Assembly (NCBI RefSeq): GCF_000219215.1
Contig: NC_015726.1
Location: 2,914,001-2,978,000, forward strand
Origin: Cupriavidus necator N-1
Lineage (GTDB): Bacteria > Pseudomonadota > Gammaproteobacteria > Burkholderiales > Burkholderiaceae
Direction of reading: 5' to 3'
DNA length: 64,000 bases
The notes under the pieces were generated by a model. It saw only the letters and a list, made by a program, of their open reading frames with translations, was not told the origin of the DNA and made no database searches. Below, piece by piece: positions 33,233 through 42,636 of the stretch; the first letter of the stretch is position 1; the number at the start of each line of letters is the position of its first letter. The position numbers and the translations under genes were made by a program.

Positions 33233-35772
33233 TGCTGCCCCCCTTGTACTCCGCCTTCCGCAACGATGGCTTTCAAGCGTGCCTCGTAAGCGCGTGCGAC
33301 CGCGGCAAGCGAGTAACTGTCTTTGATGCGCTCTTGACCAGCGGCCGCAATGCGCGCGCGCTCCTCAGGAGTTTCATAAAGTCGGCGAAGCTGTTGAGCG
33401 GCGATCGACACGTCTGGATCACACCAATATTGGCCTTCACTGAACAGATACTCGCCGGCACGCAACGGAACGAGTTCTCCGTCCACAAGGTACGAAGTCT
33501 GCGGGTCGCAGAAGTCGACATTGCCAGAGAAATTGGTCGCCACGACAGGTTGGCCAAGACCCATGGCTTCGGCGATCACACGCCCAAAGCCCTCGCTGCG
33601 GTGTAGCGAGATGTATGCATCGCAAGCAGCCATGAAATCGACCGAGTCCTGCCGGCTCATGTGTTCGGACACGATCTGAATGCGTGGATCCATTTCTGCC
33701 ATCCGTAGGACACCTTGCCAGGTCGGATCGGAGTCGCGCACGTTCATTGCCTTGATCACAAGGCCGACCGGCTCGTTGTCCGAGCCGAATGCTTTCTGAA
33801 ATGCCTGCACGCCCGCTATTGGGTTCTTGCGGCTGAGCCAGGAGTTACCGTCAAACATCAGATAGAACAGGAAGCGATCTTCAGCCATTCCAAAGCGCTG
33901 ACGATCCGGGTTCACTGGCTTTGGGATCTCAACGGCCATCGGCATGTGGACAACACGTGAGTGACCAAGGCGCTTATAGACCGCTTCGACGAATCGACTC
34001 TGCGCCCAAATTTCGTCCACAAAGCCATGCACCTCACCGAACGCCTGGGGCCAATGGGGCAGCTCCCACGGCCATGCGCCAATCCTGTACGTATTTGAAT
34101 CGATGATCCGGCGGCCGCCCTCGAGCGCAAGACGGACCATCTCCGGTGGTGGCAAGCAGAACAGGGATACGCCGTAGCGCAGATCGGCACTGAGCAGATG
34201 ATCGGCAGAGTGGTCGCGCTTTGCCGGCCCCACCATTGGCGCGTTGACAAGCACCACCGGGACCGACAGGCGTTCGAATACGCGCGCTGCTGTTCGTGCG
34301 TCCTCCCCAAGACCAAGTGAGCCTTGTGGAAAGCCAACGATATTGACGCCAAACGGCAGCATGCCAAAGCGCTGCGTCGCAGCACCTACGTATTGACCAC
34401 GCTCATCATCCAGTTGAACGTCCAAGCCAATCAGTGCCTTGTATTCCTTACTCCCTGAGATTTGCCACCACTGCACAAGTCCGCGTATGCCCTCGACGTT
34501 GCTCAGGTCGAAACTTGCACGAAGGTCTGGGCGCTCCAACCACAGTGCGTAGAGGAACTTTGGCAACGGATGAAGGCTATCGCGCGCCTGGTATGGCTCT
34601 AGCAGGCGTTCCCACTGGCCATCCGCTGACCATTCAAGCATGGGATATTCATTGCGGCCATACTGGTTCCACCATTCGTAGCATGCCAACTGTCCGGTGA
34701 ACGTGTCCACCTGCATTGCCTTCTGCAAATCTGGGCGCATGCTAAAAATGACCGCTAGGAAACGCGGCAGCCTCAAGACGGCTTGCGAATCGTCAGCCAC
34801 GCCGTTCAGATAGTTCCAAAGCGGCGTTGTACTCCAGGCTAGTTTCGAATACTCATGCCGGCCAAAGCGCTCCCACCAATTCGCACATTCGAACAGGCCC
34901 TTCAGGGAGTCCGTCGTCATCGAAAGCGAGAAATCCGTACGCTCCGCCAACAGAGTTTCGAGAAAACGGGGTAGCCGCACCCCGGTCTGGGCGTCGACGC
35001 GCTCGATCTCATTCATCCCGGTCCAAATGCCTGCAGTGGACCAACTGAGACGAGGATACTCTTGCTTACCGTGCCGCTCCCACCAGTTCACGCATGCGAA
35101 CATCCCGAGCAGCGTGTTCGTCGTAAGTACGGGCTTGAGGTCTGGCCGTTCAGCCAGAAGCATTGGGAGGAATCGAGGTGCAGGTATCCCCAGCGCCATT
35201 GGAACACCGGCGGGCTCACTCAGGTGTAGCCATATCGCAGTCGAGCTCCAATTAAGGCGCGGGTACTCTTCGCGCCCGTGTGATTCCCACCAATTCATCG
35301 CCGCTAGTTGCCCGGCAAATGTAGACAGGTCCAACGTCCGGTGCAGATCCGGTCTGCTGTTGATGATCAGGTCCAGAAAGCGCGGGAATTCCTCGATGCC
35401 GCTACCAGCGATAGGGCGGCGCTCGCTCAGTGCACGAATCAGGGGTTCGGGCTCTAGTACATCCGGGGTCGAGCTGCGCAGCCATAGCGCTACGCATTCC
35501 GGAAACTCATCAATCAGCGTATTGCTATCGAACTGATCTATGAATGCCACGTCCTGTTCGCGAAGTTCCCAGTCGAAGTCTGGATAGTCCTTCCGGCCGA
35601 GGGCCTTCCACCAAAAATACAGCACCATCCGCCCACGAACGGTGCGGCTTTCGAAGTGCGCCAAATCAGCCCGAAATTTAATCAGGAAATAGATCGCGCT
35701 AGGTAACGCGAAGGGTGCACTCTCGAGGGGGTGCCGGTATTCGGCAAGCCAACCGGTAATATTCGACTTCAT
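33229..35772 (-). CDS. glycosyltransferase with N-terminal tandem NWW repeats fused to a GT4 domain
   Basis: This 847-residue protein has two parts. Residues about 20-450 hold tandem repeats of about 69 residues built on the pattern LPRFL...ERPDL...NWWERHG..EYPRL.WST. The Trp pairs fall at residues 54, 161, 230, 299, 367 and 435, so the last five are spaced 68-69 apart and the first is divergent. Residues from about 470 onward form a GT-B glycosyltransferase: FGVNIVGFPQGSLGLGEDAR, then LMFDGNSWLSRKNPIAGVQAF, and LHRSEGFGRVIAEAMGLGQPVVAT with the EX7E pair. The repeats carry no known catalytic motif and may bind glycan or partner enzymes. The gene overlaps the downstream GT4 gene by 4 nt and ends 6 nt after the upstream GT2 gene. 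Confidence 0.85.
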   Translation of the reverse strand: MKSNITGWLAEYRHPLESAPFALPSAIYFLIKFRADLAHFESRTVRGRMVLYFWWKALGRKDYPDFDWELREQDVAFIDQFDSNTLIDEFPECVALWLRSSTPDVLEPEPLIRALSERRPIAGSGIEEFPRFLDLIINSRPDLHRTLDLSTFAGQLAAMNWWESHGREEYPRLNWSSTAIWLHLSEPAGVPMALGIPAPRFLPMLLAERPDLKPVLTTNTLLGMFACVNWWERHGKQEYPRLSWSTAGIWTGMNEIERVDAQTGVRLPRFLETLLAERTDFSLSMTTDSLKGLFECANWWERFGRHEYSKLAWSTTPLWNYLNGVADDSQAVLRLPRFLAVIFSMRPDLQKAMQVDTFTGQLACYEWWNQYGRNEYPMLEWSADGQWERLLEPYQARDSLHPLPKFLYALWLERPDLRASFDLSNVEGIRGLVQWWQISGSKEYKALIGLDVQLDDERGQYVGAATQRFGMLPFGVNIVGFPQGSLGLGEDARTAARVFERLSVPVVLVNAPMVGPAKRDHSADHLLSADLRYGVSLFCLPPPEMVRLALEGGRRIIDSNTYRIGAWPWELPHWPQAFGEVHGFVDEIWAQSRFVEAVYKRLGHSRVVHMPMAVEIPKPVNPDRQRFGMAEDRFLFYLMFDGNSWLSRKNPIAGVQAFQKAFGSDNEPVGLVIKAMNVRDSDPTWQGVLRMAEMDPRIQIVSEHMSRQDSVDFMAACDAYISLHRSEGFGRVIAEAMGLGQPVVATNFSGNVDFCDPQTSYLVDGELVPLRAGEYLFSEGQYWCDPDVSIAAQQLRRLYETPEERARIAAAGQERIKDSYSLAAVARAYEARLKAIVAEGGVQGGQQ
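34423..35415 (-). repeat. five in-gene tandem repeats of about 207 bp coding for the NWW modules
   Basis: Within the 847-residue glycosyltransferase gene, codons about 120-450 encode five consecutive modules with Trp-Trp pairs at residues 161, 230, 299, 367 and 435. The protein period is 68-69 residues. Shared elements per module are a PRFL-type helix start, ERPDL or a variant, a WW pair, G(R/K)xEYP and a WS near the end. DNA identity between copies looks moderate, so the array seems old rather than newly amplified. Confidence 0.85.
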
Positions 35773-35778
35773 GCGAGT

Positions 35779-37947
35779 TCAATGCGAACCGGGGACACGC
35801 GAATACATGGCAATCGCGAAGTCTTCCGAATCCAAAGTGAGATTGGGGGAGTAGCAGCGGTCATTCAGGAGTTTCTCACCCCAGCGGGATTTGACGAAGG
35901 CAATCTCGCGGTCAAACCGCGCCTTCTTCTCGGGCGTATCCTCATATCCTCGCGACGCCGATTCGTGATGATAAAGTTCGGCATACGGCGTCCACACGTT
36001 GCGATAACCAGCCCGCTGCACGCGCAGGCAGAAGTCGACATCATTGAAGGCGACTTCCAGCTGCTCGTCGAGACCGCCAACCTCCTTGTAAATCGATGCC
36101 CGAATCAGCAGGCAGGCTGCCGTCACGGCGCTCATGTCGCTACGCAGCAGCGTCCGATAGAAATAGCCTGGGGCGTGGCGCGGCGAATGCTTGTGCGAAT
36201 GCCCCGCTACGCCTCCCAGGCCGACGATCACGCCGGCATGCTGAACCGTATCGTCGGGATAGAGCAGCTTCGCACCCACCGCACCGACCCTGTCCTGAAC
36301 CGCCAATGACACCATCTCGGTAAGCCAGTCCGGGTCAATGACTTCGATGTCATTGTTTATCAGACAAATGAAGTCGGCATCGCTGGCCAATGCTACTCGG
36401 TTATTGATTCTCGAATAGTTAAAGGGGGATTCGTCACGTGAAACGCGGATGTGTGCGTCGCCCGCATAGGATGCGAACAGATCAAACGTCGGCTGTTCGG
36501 TCGAGCCGTTGTCGATGATGGTGATCACATAGTTCGCGTATGTCGTCTTCTCACGAATTGAATCGACACACTGGCGAACGAGAACTGCAGCGTCGCGCGT
36601 TGGGATGATGATCTCCACGCGCGGCAACTTTTCCGGCAGGGAATAAACAACCTTGTTGAAGCCGCTCGCTCGCGGTGCGGGCTCTACCGTGCCTGAGACG
36701 CCTATGCGCACTAGGTGATCGGCGATTGCACGCTGCGCAGCAGTCGAAGCATAGGGCTTCACCTCATGGCTCGACGCGGTGCTCTGCGGAATCAGTCTCC
36801 AGTGATACAAAACCCTGGGCACATGGTGCACGGCGTCACTGCCGTAGGCATCCATCACGCGCAATGCGAGGTCATAGTCCTGCGCACCCTCAAAGCCTAT
36901 GCGAAACCCTCCCACTTCATGCAATGCGGCCGTCTTGTAGACGGAAAAGTGACAGATCATATTCTGGCTCAGGAAGAGCGCATAGTTGAGATCGCACTTG
37001 AAATAAGGCTCCGAGCGGACACCTTCCACGGAAATCTTGTCCTCGTCGCTGTATAGCAGAACGGCATCTGGCCTTGCGTTGATCGCCTCGACCATATGGA
37101 ACAGCGCAAGTGGATGTAGCTCGTCGTCGTGATCCAGCAGGCCGACATACTCGCCCGCCGCCATCTCGATTGCGGTATTGCTCGCCGCACTGATGTGACC
37201 GTTGGTCTCGCGATAGGTCACCTTAATGCGTGGATCGCGTGCGGCATAGGCATCGAGTATTTCGCGAACATGCGGTTCAGACGAACAGTCGTCCGCGACG
37301 CAAAGCTCCCAACGATCGTAGACCTGCCCGGCTACCGACTCGATAGCCTTCTGGAGCCATTGCGCCGGCGTGTTGTAGGTCGGCATCGCAATGCTGATCA
37401 GCGGCCGCTGGGCCCAACGCGCAGCGCATTCGCGATAGCGCGGGTAGTTCGCCGGCGACGGCTCGTTGTTCTCGATCCAGCGGTCGTAGCTCAGATCAAC
37501 CTGATTACCTGCGCAGCTCGAACCATTGCCAATACTCTCATCCGTCACAACTATGCGCCGCGAGTCGGGCTCGGCCTGATCGACACCGCCGACAATCTCG
37601 ATACGCAGATCAAGCACTGAGAACAAGCCCGGATGCGAGACCGCATCGAATCGCAAACCACGCAGCGACGCCGGGAAAACTATCTCCTGATCTACGAAAC
37701 CATCAGGATCGACATTGAAATAGATAGCACCCTGCTCCGACAGGCCCGCACCGACATCAACATAGAGCACGCAGGGCGAACGGCGCAGATGCTTGGTGGC
37801 AAGCCTGAATGAGAACCGCACAACCTGCTCTCGCATCTGCTCCCAGCCCTCTATCAGGAATTGAGGATCTCCGGAGATTGCCTGCCACTGGAACGCGGCT
37901 TCCGTGGCGGCCTCGACGTTCCTGAATGCTTTCAGTTGGATTTTCAT
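35779..37947 (-). CDS. bimodular GT2 glycosyltransferase
   Basis: This is a 722-residue protein with two tandem GT-A domains. An N-terminal domain of about 180 residues looks beta-rich and is not a GT. The first GT2 domain starts at about residue 183 (ISIAMPTYNTPAQWL), with the metal site LLDHDDE at 271-276 and later GAQDYDLALRV. The second starts near 445 (VEIIIPTRDAAVLV), with CLINNDIEVIDPDWL as its metal site and a later EVAFNDVDFCLRV. Two active sites suggest two linkages made by one polypeptide, as in WbbO-like or WsaE-like polymer synthases. The gene overlaps the upstream GT4 gene by 4 nt. Confidence 0.9.
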   Translation of the reverse strand: MKIQLKAFRNVEAATEAAFQWQAISGDPQFLIEGWEQMREQVVRFSFRLATKHLRRSPCVLYVDVGAGLSEQGAIYFNVDPDGFVDQEIVFPASLRGLRFDAVSHPGLFSVLDLRIEIVGGVDQAEPDSRRIVVTDESIGNGSSCAGNQVDLSYDRWIENNEPSPANYPRYRECAARWAQRPLISIAMPTYNTPAQWLQKAIESVAGQVYDRWELCVADDCSSEPHVREILDAYAARDPRIKVTYRETNGHISAASNTAIEMAAGEYVGLLDHDDELHPLALFHMVEAINARPDAVLLYSDEDKISVEGVRSEPYFKCDLNYALFLSQNMICHFSVYKTAALHEVGGFRIGFEGAQDYDLALRVMDAYGSDAVHHVPRVLYHWRLIPQSTASSHEVKPYASTAAQRAIADHLVRIGVSGTVEPAPRASGFNKVVYSLPEKLPRVEIIIPTRDAAVLVRQCVDSIREKTTYANYVITIIDNGSTEQPTFDLFASYAGDAHIRVSRDESPFNYSRINNRVALASDADFICLINNDIEVIDPDWLTEMVSLAVQDRVGAVGAKLLYPDDTVQHAGVIVGLGGVAGHSHKHSPRHAPGYFYRTLLRSDMSAVTAACLLIRASIYKEVGGLDEQLEVAFNDVDFCLRVQRAGYRNVWTPYAELYHHESASRGYEDTPEKKARFDREIAFVKSRWGEKLLNDRCYSPNLTLDSEDFAIAMYSRVPGSH

Positions 37948-38918
37948 TTCGTAATCACAGAGCTATAGATTGTCGCCATGGGTTCAAGCACAGCAGACCA
38001 GCGAAAGTCCCGCGTCGGGGTATGCTGACTGGATCCAATTGAGCCGCCGATAGCGGCCAGGATCGCGCGAACGATACTTTGGGTATCGGCCGGATCCAGG
38101 TAGGCCGCGTCGTCGCCGAAATACTCACAGGTAGACCCAACTTGGGTAACAGCAATGCGGCAGCCGGCTGCGTAGGCCTCGAGCGCCGCGAGGCCGGGCG
38201 TTTCAAGCGTACTGGGCAGGCAGAATATTTCACATGCCGCATAGGCCGAGCGCAACAGCAGGGAATCATGTGGAAGGGGGCCCAGATAGGCCACCTGGCT
38301 GCCGCCCTCCTCCAGGCATTGGCGCGCGTAGACCGGATCGCGCTGGTGGCCAATCAGAACGAGCTTACGCTCGGGGAAAGCTTTCATCGCCCGCACCAGC
38401 GAAAGCTGGTTCTTGCGCGGCTCAATATTCCCGACATTGAGCACAAAGGCGCTGCCGATGTCGAAATGCTCGCGGAACAGATCAGGCGAAACCGCCTCAT
38501 AGAACATCGGCTCTACACCATTGAGCACCGAGACGAAGCGCTCGCGGGGCTGGTCGAATACGCGCGCGAGCGTGTCGCATTCAATCTCCGAGTTCGCGAT
38601 CACACGATCGGCCAGCGAAAACTGGTGTGCGATCTCGGCCATCGGATACAGGTGTGCGGTATCTTCGGTAACCCACAAGCTGGACGATACGACCAGCGGC
38701 AAACCCAGTTGCCGGACAAAATTGCAGTAGTGGACCGAGCCACCCACGCACGAAAAGAAATGAACCAGTTCGTGATCGAGGAAGCGTGGATTCCAAGGGT
38801 CAAACAGCGTGACGTCGATACCGAAGCGCGAAAGATTGCGTTGGTACGCCAGCAACTGGATCTCCCCACCGCCAGGGGTGTGGAATGCCATTGGATAGGT
38901 AGAAAATAGTGCCTTCAT
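37944..38918 (-). CDS. GT4-family glycosyltransferase
   Basis: This is a 324-residue GT-B enzyme with the start STYPMAFHTPGGGEIQLLAYQ, an RVIANSEIECDTL segment, the donor-domain strand VLNVGNIEPRKNQLSLVRAM and CLPSTLETPGLAALEAYAAGC, which contains the EX7E-like pair. Its closest relative in the window is the gene at 31200-32183. It is separated from the upstream GT4 gene by 135 nt, the widest gap within the glycosyltransferase block, which may mark an internal promoter or a junction between two gene sets. Confidence 0.87.
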   Translation of the reverse strand: MKALFSTYPMAFHTPGGGEIQLLAYQRNLSRFGIDVTLFDPWNPRFLDHELVHFFSCVGGSVHYCNFVRQLGLPLVVSSSLWVTEDTAHLYPMAEIAHQFSLADRVIANSEIECDTLARVFDQPRERFVSVLNGVEPMFYEAVSPDLFREHFDIGSAFVLNVGNIEPRKNQLSLVRAMKAFPERKLVLIGHQRDPVYARQCLEEGGSQVAYLGPLPHDSLLLRSAYAACEIFCLPSTLETPGLAALEAYAAGCRIAVTQVGSTCEYFGDDAAYLDPADTQSIVRAILAAIGGSIGSSQHTPTRDFRWSAVLEPMATIYSSVITK

Positions 38919-39053
38919 TCGCAGTACTCTTCACTACAGTGCAGCGACCACGCGGGTCATGCGTTATTCATTGCACGGTGCATGCCGCCGGAGCAACTTC
39001 CACGCCCGCCGTCGACATCACAGTCAGGCTCGCCAATTGTTCGGCATTGCCGA

Positions 39054-40313
39054 TCAACATGAGCCTTCCGTCGCGCCTGCTCCAGTGACCCTGTGCGCAG
39101 CGTAATGCGTTTGAGCGACCTCCCGGTATAGATCGTCATAAGCCTTGCCAAGCGCGGTGCCCGAAAACAAGCGCAAATATCGTTCACGCGCGGCCTTGCC
39201 CATCCTCGTAGCAAGTGCCGAATCAGCCAGCAATTGGCGAAGCGCTGCGGCCATCTCTGTTGGCGCCTCAGGCGGAACCACGAAGCCGGTCACACCGTGC
39301 TCGTTCACGAACGATGTGCCACTACCAATCTCACAACAGACCATTGGCTTGCCGAACATTGCGGCTTCGACCAGCACCATGCCGAATGCCTCCGATCGGA
39401 GATGCGACGGGAGCACAAGCGCGCGGCAGCGGCGTAACAGTGCGACCTTCTCTGCGTCGGAAACCTGACCGGCAAACACAACCCGGTCGGCGCGATGCTT
39501 CACAGCCAGCGCCCTCAGGCGTTCCATCTCAGGGCCGGATCCTGCGATCACGATCGTTGCCGGTACATCACCTGCAGCCTCAATCAGTGTGTGCAGGCCC
39601 TTGTAGTAGCGAAGCACGCCAAGCGCCAGGAAGACTGGAGCACCGGCGCAATCATCATCCAGGCCGAAGCGCGCAAGCAGCGCCGCGTCGTTCGATGTCG
39701 GCGTCGCGCTAGCGTAGTCCCCGATACCCAGCGGAATCGCATGCAGCCGCCGCTTTTTCACCATCGTTCCGAGTACCGGACTCGTGTGGGCATATGTCGG
39801 AGACGTCGCAACTACCGCATCCATCGAGTCGAGCATTCGCCGCATTAGCGGCTTGTACAGCATTCCCAGATAGCGCTGGCGAACAATATCCGAATGATAG
39901 GTCATCACCGCCGGCTTGTTCCTTCGGCCCAGCATGCGCAGCATGTCGCCGAATGGCCACGGGAAATGAAAGTGAAGCACATCAGCCCAACGCTCGAGCG
40001 CGCGAAAGCGGAGCAGGGACTGGGGTCCACCGAGATCGCAAGAAGCCGGCGCCGCCCACGACCTGGTACGAACGACCTGGGCCTCAGGCAAGCTCACCAC
40101 TTCCGGCTCTGGCGTCGGCGACAGCGTGAATATCCGCGATTCGATTCCGCGCTCAGAGCAAGACAGCGCAATCTGCCGAATAGCCTCCTGAAGGCCACCT
40201 GGCGGATCAGGAAAGTAAGTGCGATAGATATGCAGCACGCGAAGCGGCCTCACGCCGCCGTCAGTACCGGCAGCGCGTCCAGGGGGGCATACGGGCAGTC
40301 GCATATCGTTCAT
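39054..40313 (-). CDS. GT4-family glycosyltransferase (WbpY/WbdC-like mannosyltransferase candidate)
   Basis: This is a 419-residue GT-B glycosyltransferase. After a 24-residue leader comes VLHIYRTYFPDPPGGLQEAIRQIA, HFHFPWPFGDML and VMTYHSDIVRQRYLGMLYKPL, sequences typical of the GDP-mannose-dependent WbpY/WbdC/WbdB group. The donor domain has LALGVLRYYKGLHTLIEAA and LPSHLRSEAFGMVLVEAAMFGKPMV with the EX7E pair. Together with manB and manC this supports mannose in the polymer. It overlaps the downstream end of the frameshifted glycosyltransferase gene by 4 nt. Confidence 0.87.
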   Translation of the reverse strand: MNDMRLPVCPPGRAAGTDGGVRPLRVLHIYRTYFPDPPGGLQEAIRQIALSCSERGIESRIFTLSPTPEPEVVSLPEAQVVRTRSWAAPASCDLGGPQSLLRFRALERWADVLHFHFPWPFGDMLRMLGRRNKPAVMTYHSDIVRQRYLGMLYKPLMRRMLDSMDAVVATSPTYAHTSPVLGTMVKKRRLHAIPLGIGDYASATPTSNDAALLARFGLDDDCAGAPVFLALGVLRYYKGLHTLIEAAGDVPATIVIAGSGPEMERLRALAVKHRADRVVFAGQVSDAEKVALLRRCRALVLPSHLRSEAFGMVLVEAAMFGKPMVCCEIGSGTSFVNEHGVTGFVVPPEAPTEMAAALRQLLADSALATRMGKAARERYLRLFSGTALGKAYDDLYREVAQTHYAAHRVTGAGATEGSC

Positions 40314-41519
40314 GCGCGTGCCTCCAGGCTGCGAACTGTATCAAGCATCTTGGTGGTACGCGCTTCCCAGGTATTGTCGCCAACGAAACGGCATGCCTCG
40401 TCACGACTCAGCTTGCCGCGCGCGAGCTGTTTCTCGATTGCAGCGACGAAGCTGTCGGCGTCAGCGCCGACCTCGAGGCCTTCCGAACGTGCCTCGGTGA
40501 ACGCGAGCGGCGTAGATACGACCGGCAAGCCGGCTGCAAGGTACTCGAAAAACTTCATCGGGAACATGGACTTCGTGTAGTCGTTGAGCAATGTCGGCAG
40601 CAAACCGACGCACATGGCCCGAAGGTAGTCCGGCAACTGCGCATAGCTGCGGTAGCCCAGAAAATGCACATTGGACAATTGTGCAAGTTCAGCGACCGGC
40701 TTACTCCGCTGACCCTCGCGCTCCTCGCCGATGAATACCCACTGCCAGTCTGGGCGCGCGCGTGCTGCCGCAAGCAGCAGACCGAAGTCAACCTTGAAGT
40801 CAGACAACACACCATGGTAGACGACGCGCGGCTCGGGGATCGCGGCCAGTTCCGGTGGCAACTGTCCTGGCTCAAGTGCCCGACCGAAATGGCGGTCATC
40901 CACGACATTGGCAAGAAAGTACGTATTCGGATTAAATGACTGACAACGTTCTTTGAGCGACATTGCCGTGGCGAACACTACATCGCACCCGGCCAGCAGG
41001 CGCCGCTCTGCCATGTTGAATGCTTCCACATCGACACCGGGAACTGCGGCCAGGTCATCAACACAGTGATAAACCAGCGCACCGCGTTCCAGGCTGTCGA
41101 CGGCATCCATCATGAACGGGTGATACGTCCAAACCAGCGGTTTGCGCATACCGCGCGCGCGCGAAGCGGCTGATGCCGCTGCGCAGCAATGCCTGATTGA
41201 AACGTCGGACCAGCGGCCAGTGATGGAGGGCAGGCACGACCAAGGGCGAAAACACCCATATATTGGTATCGCGCCTGGGAGCGCCAAGCAGCACTGACTG
41301 CATGCCCCGCCAGAGCCGGCGCCAGAGTCGGCCCCAGTCGCGCTGGCTCGCCATGCGCGGTGCACGCAGCCCGACGCTCTCCACATAGAGAACACGCCAG
41401 CCCATGCGGGCAAGGACGCGCGCCGTATGCTGCTTGTTAGTCCAATACGGCTCGTCCCAGTCGGCGGTCGAAAAGAGCACGCAATCCCCAACGGCGCCAG
41501 GCGCTTGATGGCTACCCAA
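40310..41519 (-). pseudogene. glycosyltransferase gene interrupted by a frameshift in a (CG)6 tract
   Basis: Two overlapping frames make up one GT-B protein. The upstream frame from 41519 gives VLFSTADWDEPYWTNKQHTAR and continues through WVFSPLVVPALHH to about 41150. The downstream frame continues with RKPLVWTYHPFMMDAV, LVYHCVDDLAAVPGV, VYHGVLSDFKVDFGLL and FFEYLAAGLPVVST to 40310. The switch lies at the dinucleotide run (CG)6 at 41152-41163. Adding one CG unit, or removing two units or a single base, would rejoin the frames. It may be a real null allele, a phase-variable switch or a sequencing error. The intact product would be about 400 residues. The start overlaps the wecB stop by 8 nt. 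Confidence 0.8.
41152..41163. repeat. (CG)6 dinucleotide tract at the frameshift point
   Basis: Six uninterrupted CG units lie exactly where the two reading frames of the glycosyltransferase meet. Seven or four units would give one continuous frame. Short tracts of this kind can vary by slipped-strand mispairing and are also prone to base-call error. Confidence 0.8.
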
Positions 41520-42636
41520 GGAACGCCTCCATTGGCTCGCCAGTCAGGCTTGCCACAATCCGCTCCGCAGCGCGGCCGTCGCCATAGGGATTGCTTCTGG
41601 CAGCCAGAGCCTCCCGGCGTGCGGGTTCTTCCAGCCAGCGAATCACTTCCCGCTCAATGTTGATATCGGAACGCCCGGCCAGTGTGGCATAGCCGGCATC
41701 GATGCCTTCCATTCGCTCTGTCACATCACGCATGACGACAGTAGGCACGCCAAACGTGGGGGCCTCCTCCTGGATCCCACCAGAATCACTGACGACCAGC
41801 ACACTGCGGCTGATCAGATAGAGACTAGTCGGATAGTCAACCGGGTCAAGCAAAATGAGATTCGCGATGCCCGACAACTCTTCGAGAACCGGCTTCCGAA
41901 CTTTTGGATTCAGGTGGACCGGGAAGACCCACTGATATTCCGGATACCGGGCACAGAGGCGCCTGAGCATTCGGCAAATAGCAAGCAACACCTCGCCATG
42001 ATTCTCCCGACGATGGCAAGTGACGAGAATCTGGGGCGCTCCGTCCTTCAGTGCGACAAGCTCCGCCGGCATCGACGGCGGGGTTTCGCTCCAACTCTGC
42101 CGCACTGCGTTGATAGCATCAACAACTGTATTGCCGGTCACGACAATCGCAGCATCGCGAACACCTTCGCTGAGGAGGCTCGCGCGTGCGCGTGCAGTCG
42201 GCGCGAAATGCCGAGTAGCAATGCGGCCAAGCAGGCTCCGATTTGCCTCCTCTGGAAATGGGCTCGCAAGGTCGCCGGTGCGCAAGCCTGCCTCCACATG
42301 CCCAACCTTGATCCCGCGATGGAAAGCTGCCAGGCCGGCGCACAGCGCTGTAGTCGTGTCCCCCTGCACGAGCACCCAATCTGGCTGCTCCACTTCAAAT
42401 GCCGCGTCGAACTGCGCAATCAGACGTGCTGTCAGCGCATTCAGCGACTGACCTGGAACCATTGCGTCGTACCGCAAGTCCGGCTTGAGCGAAAAAAACG
42501 ACATGGCATGCTCAAGCATCTCGCGATGCTGGCCGCTGCTACAAACAACGGTATCCACTAGCGGCCGCAGAGCGGTGATAACCGGGGCCAGCTTGATGAC
42601 TTCCGGGCGCGTACCCATGACGACCAAGACCTTCAT
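41512..42636 (-). CDS. wecB: UDP-N-acetylglucosamine 2-epimerase (non-hydrolysing)
   Basis: This is a 374-residue enzyme converting UDP-GlcNAc to UDP-ManNAc. Motifs are MGTRPEVIKLAPVI at the start, VQGDTTTALCAGLAAF, and KVGHVEAGLRTGD, followed by SDSGGIQEEAPTFGVPTVVMRD, which contains the active-site glutamates. The ATG at 42636 overlaps the upstream stop as ATGA. A GTG at 42645 is an alternative. No UDP-ManNAc dehydrogenase (WecC) gene is seen, so ManNAc itself, or a product of a remote enzyme, would be incorporated. Confidence 0.95.
   Translation of the reverse strand: MKVLVVMGTRPEVIKLAPVITALRPLVDTVVCSSGQHREMLEHAMSFFSLKPDLRYDAMVPGQSLNALTARLIAQFDAAFEVEQPDWVLVQGDTTTALCAGLAAFHRGIKVGHVEAGLRTGDLASPFPEEANRSLLGRIATRHFAPTARARASLLSEGVRDAAIVVTGNTVVDAINAVRQSWSETPPSMPAELVALKDGAPQILVTCHRRENHGEVLLAICRMLRRLCARYPEYQWVFPVHLNPKVRKPVLEELSGIANLILLDPVDYPTSLYLISRSVLVVSDSGGIQEEAPTFGVPTVVMRDVTERMEGIDAGYATLAGRSDINIEREVIRWLEEPARREALAARSNPYGDGRAAERIVASLTGEPMEAFLG

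Noticed and set aside
39054..39214. Possible small gene in the 135-nt gap between the two GT4 genes (38919-39053)
   Set aside because: The only open frame runs into the neighbouring glycosyltransferase on the same strand out of frame, with no start signal. The gap is better read as a spacer.
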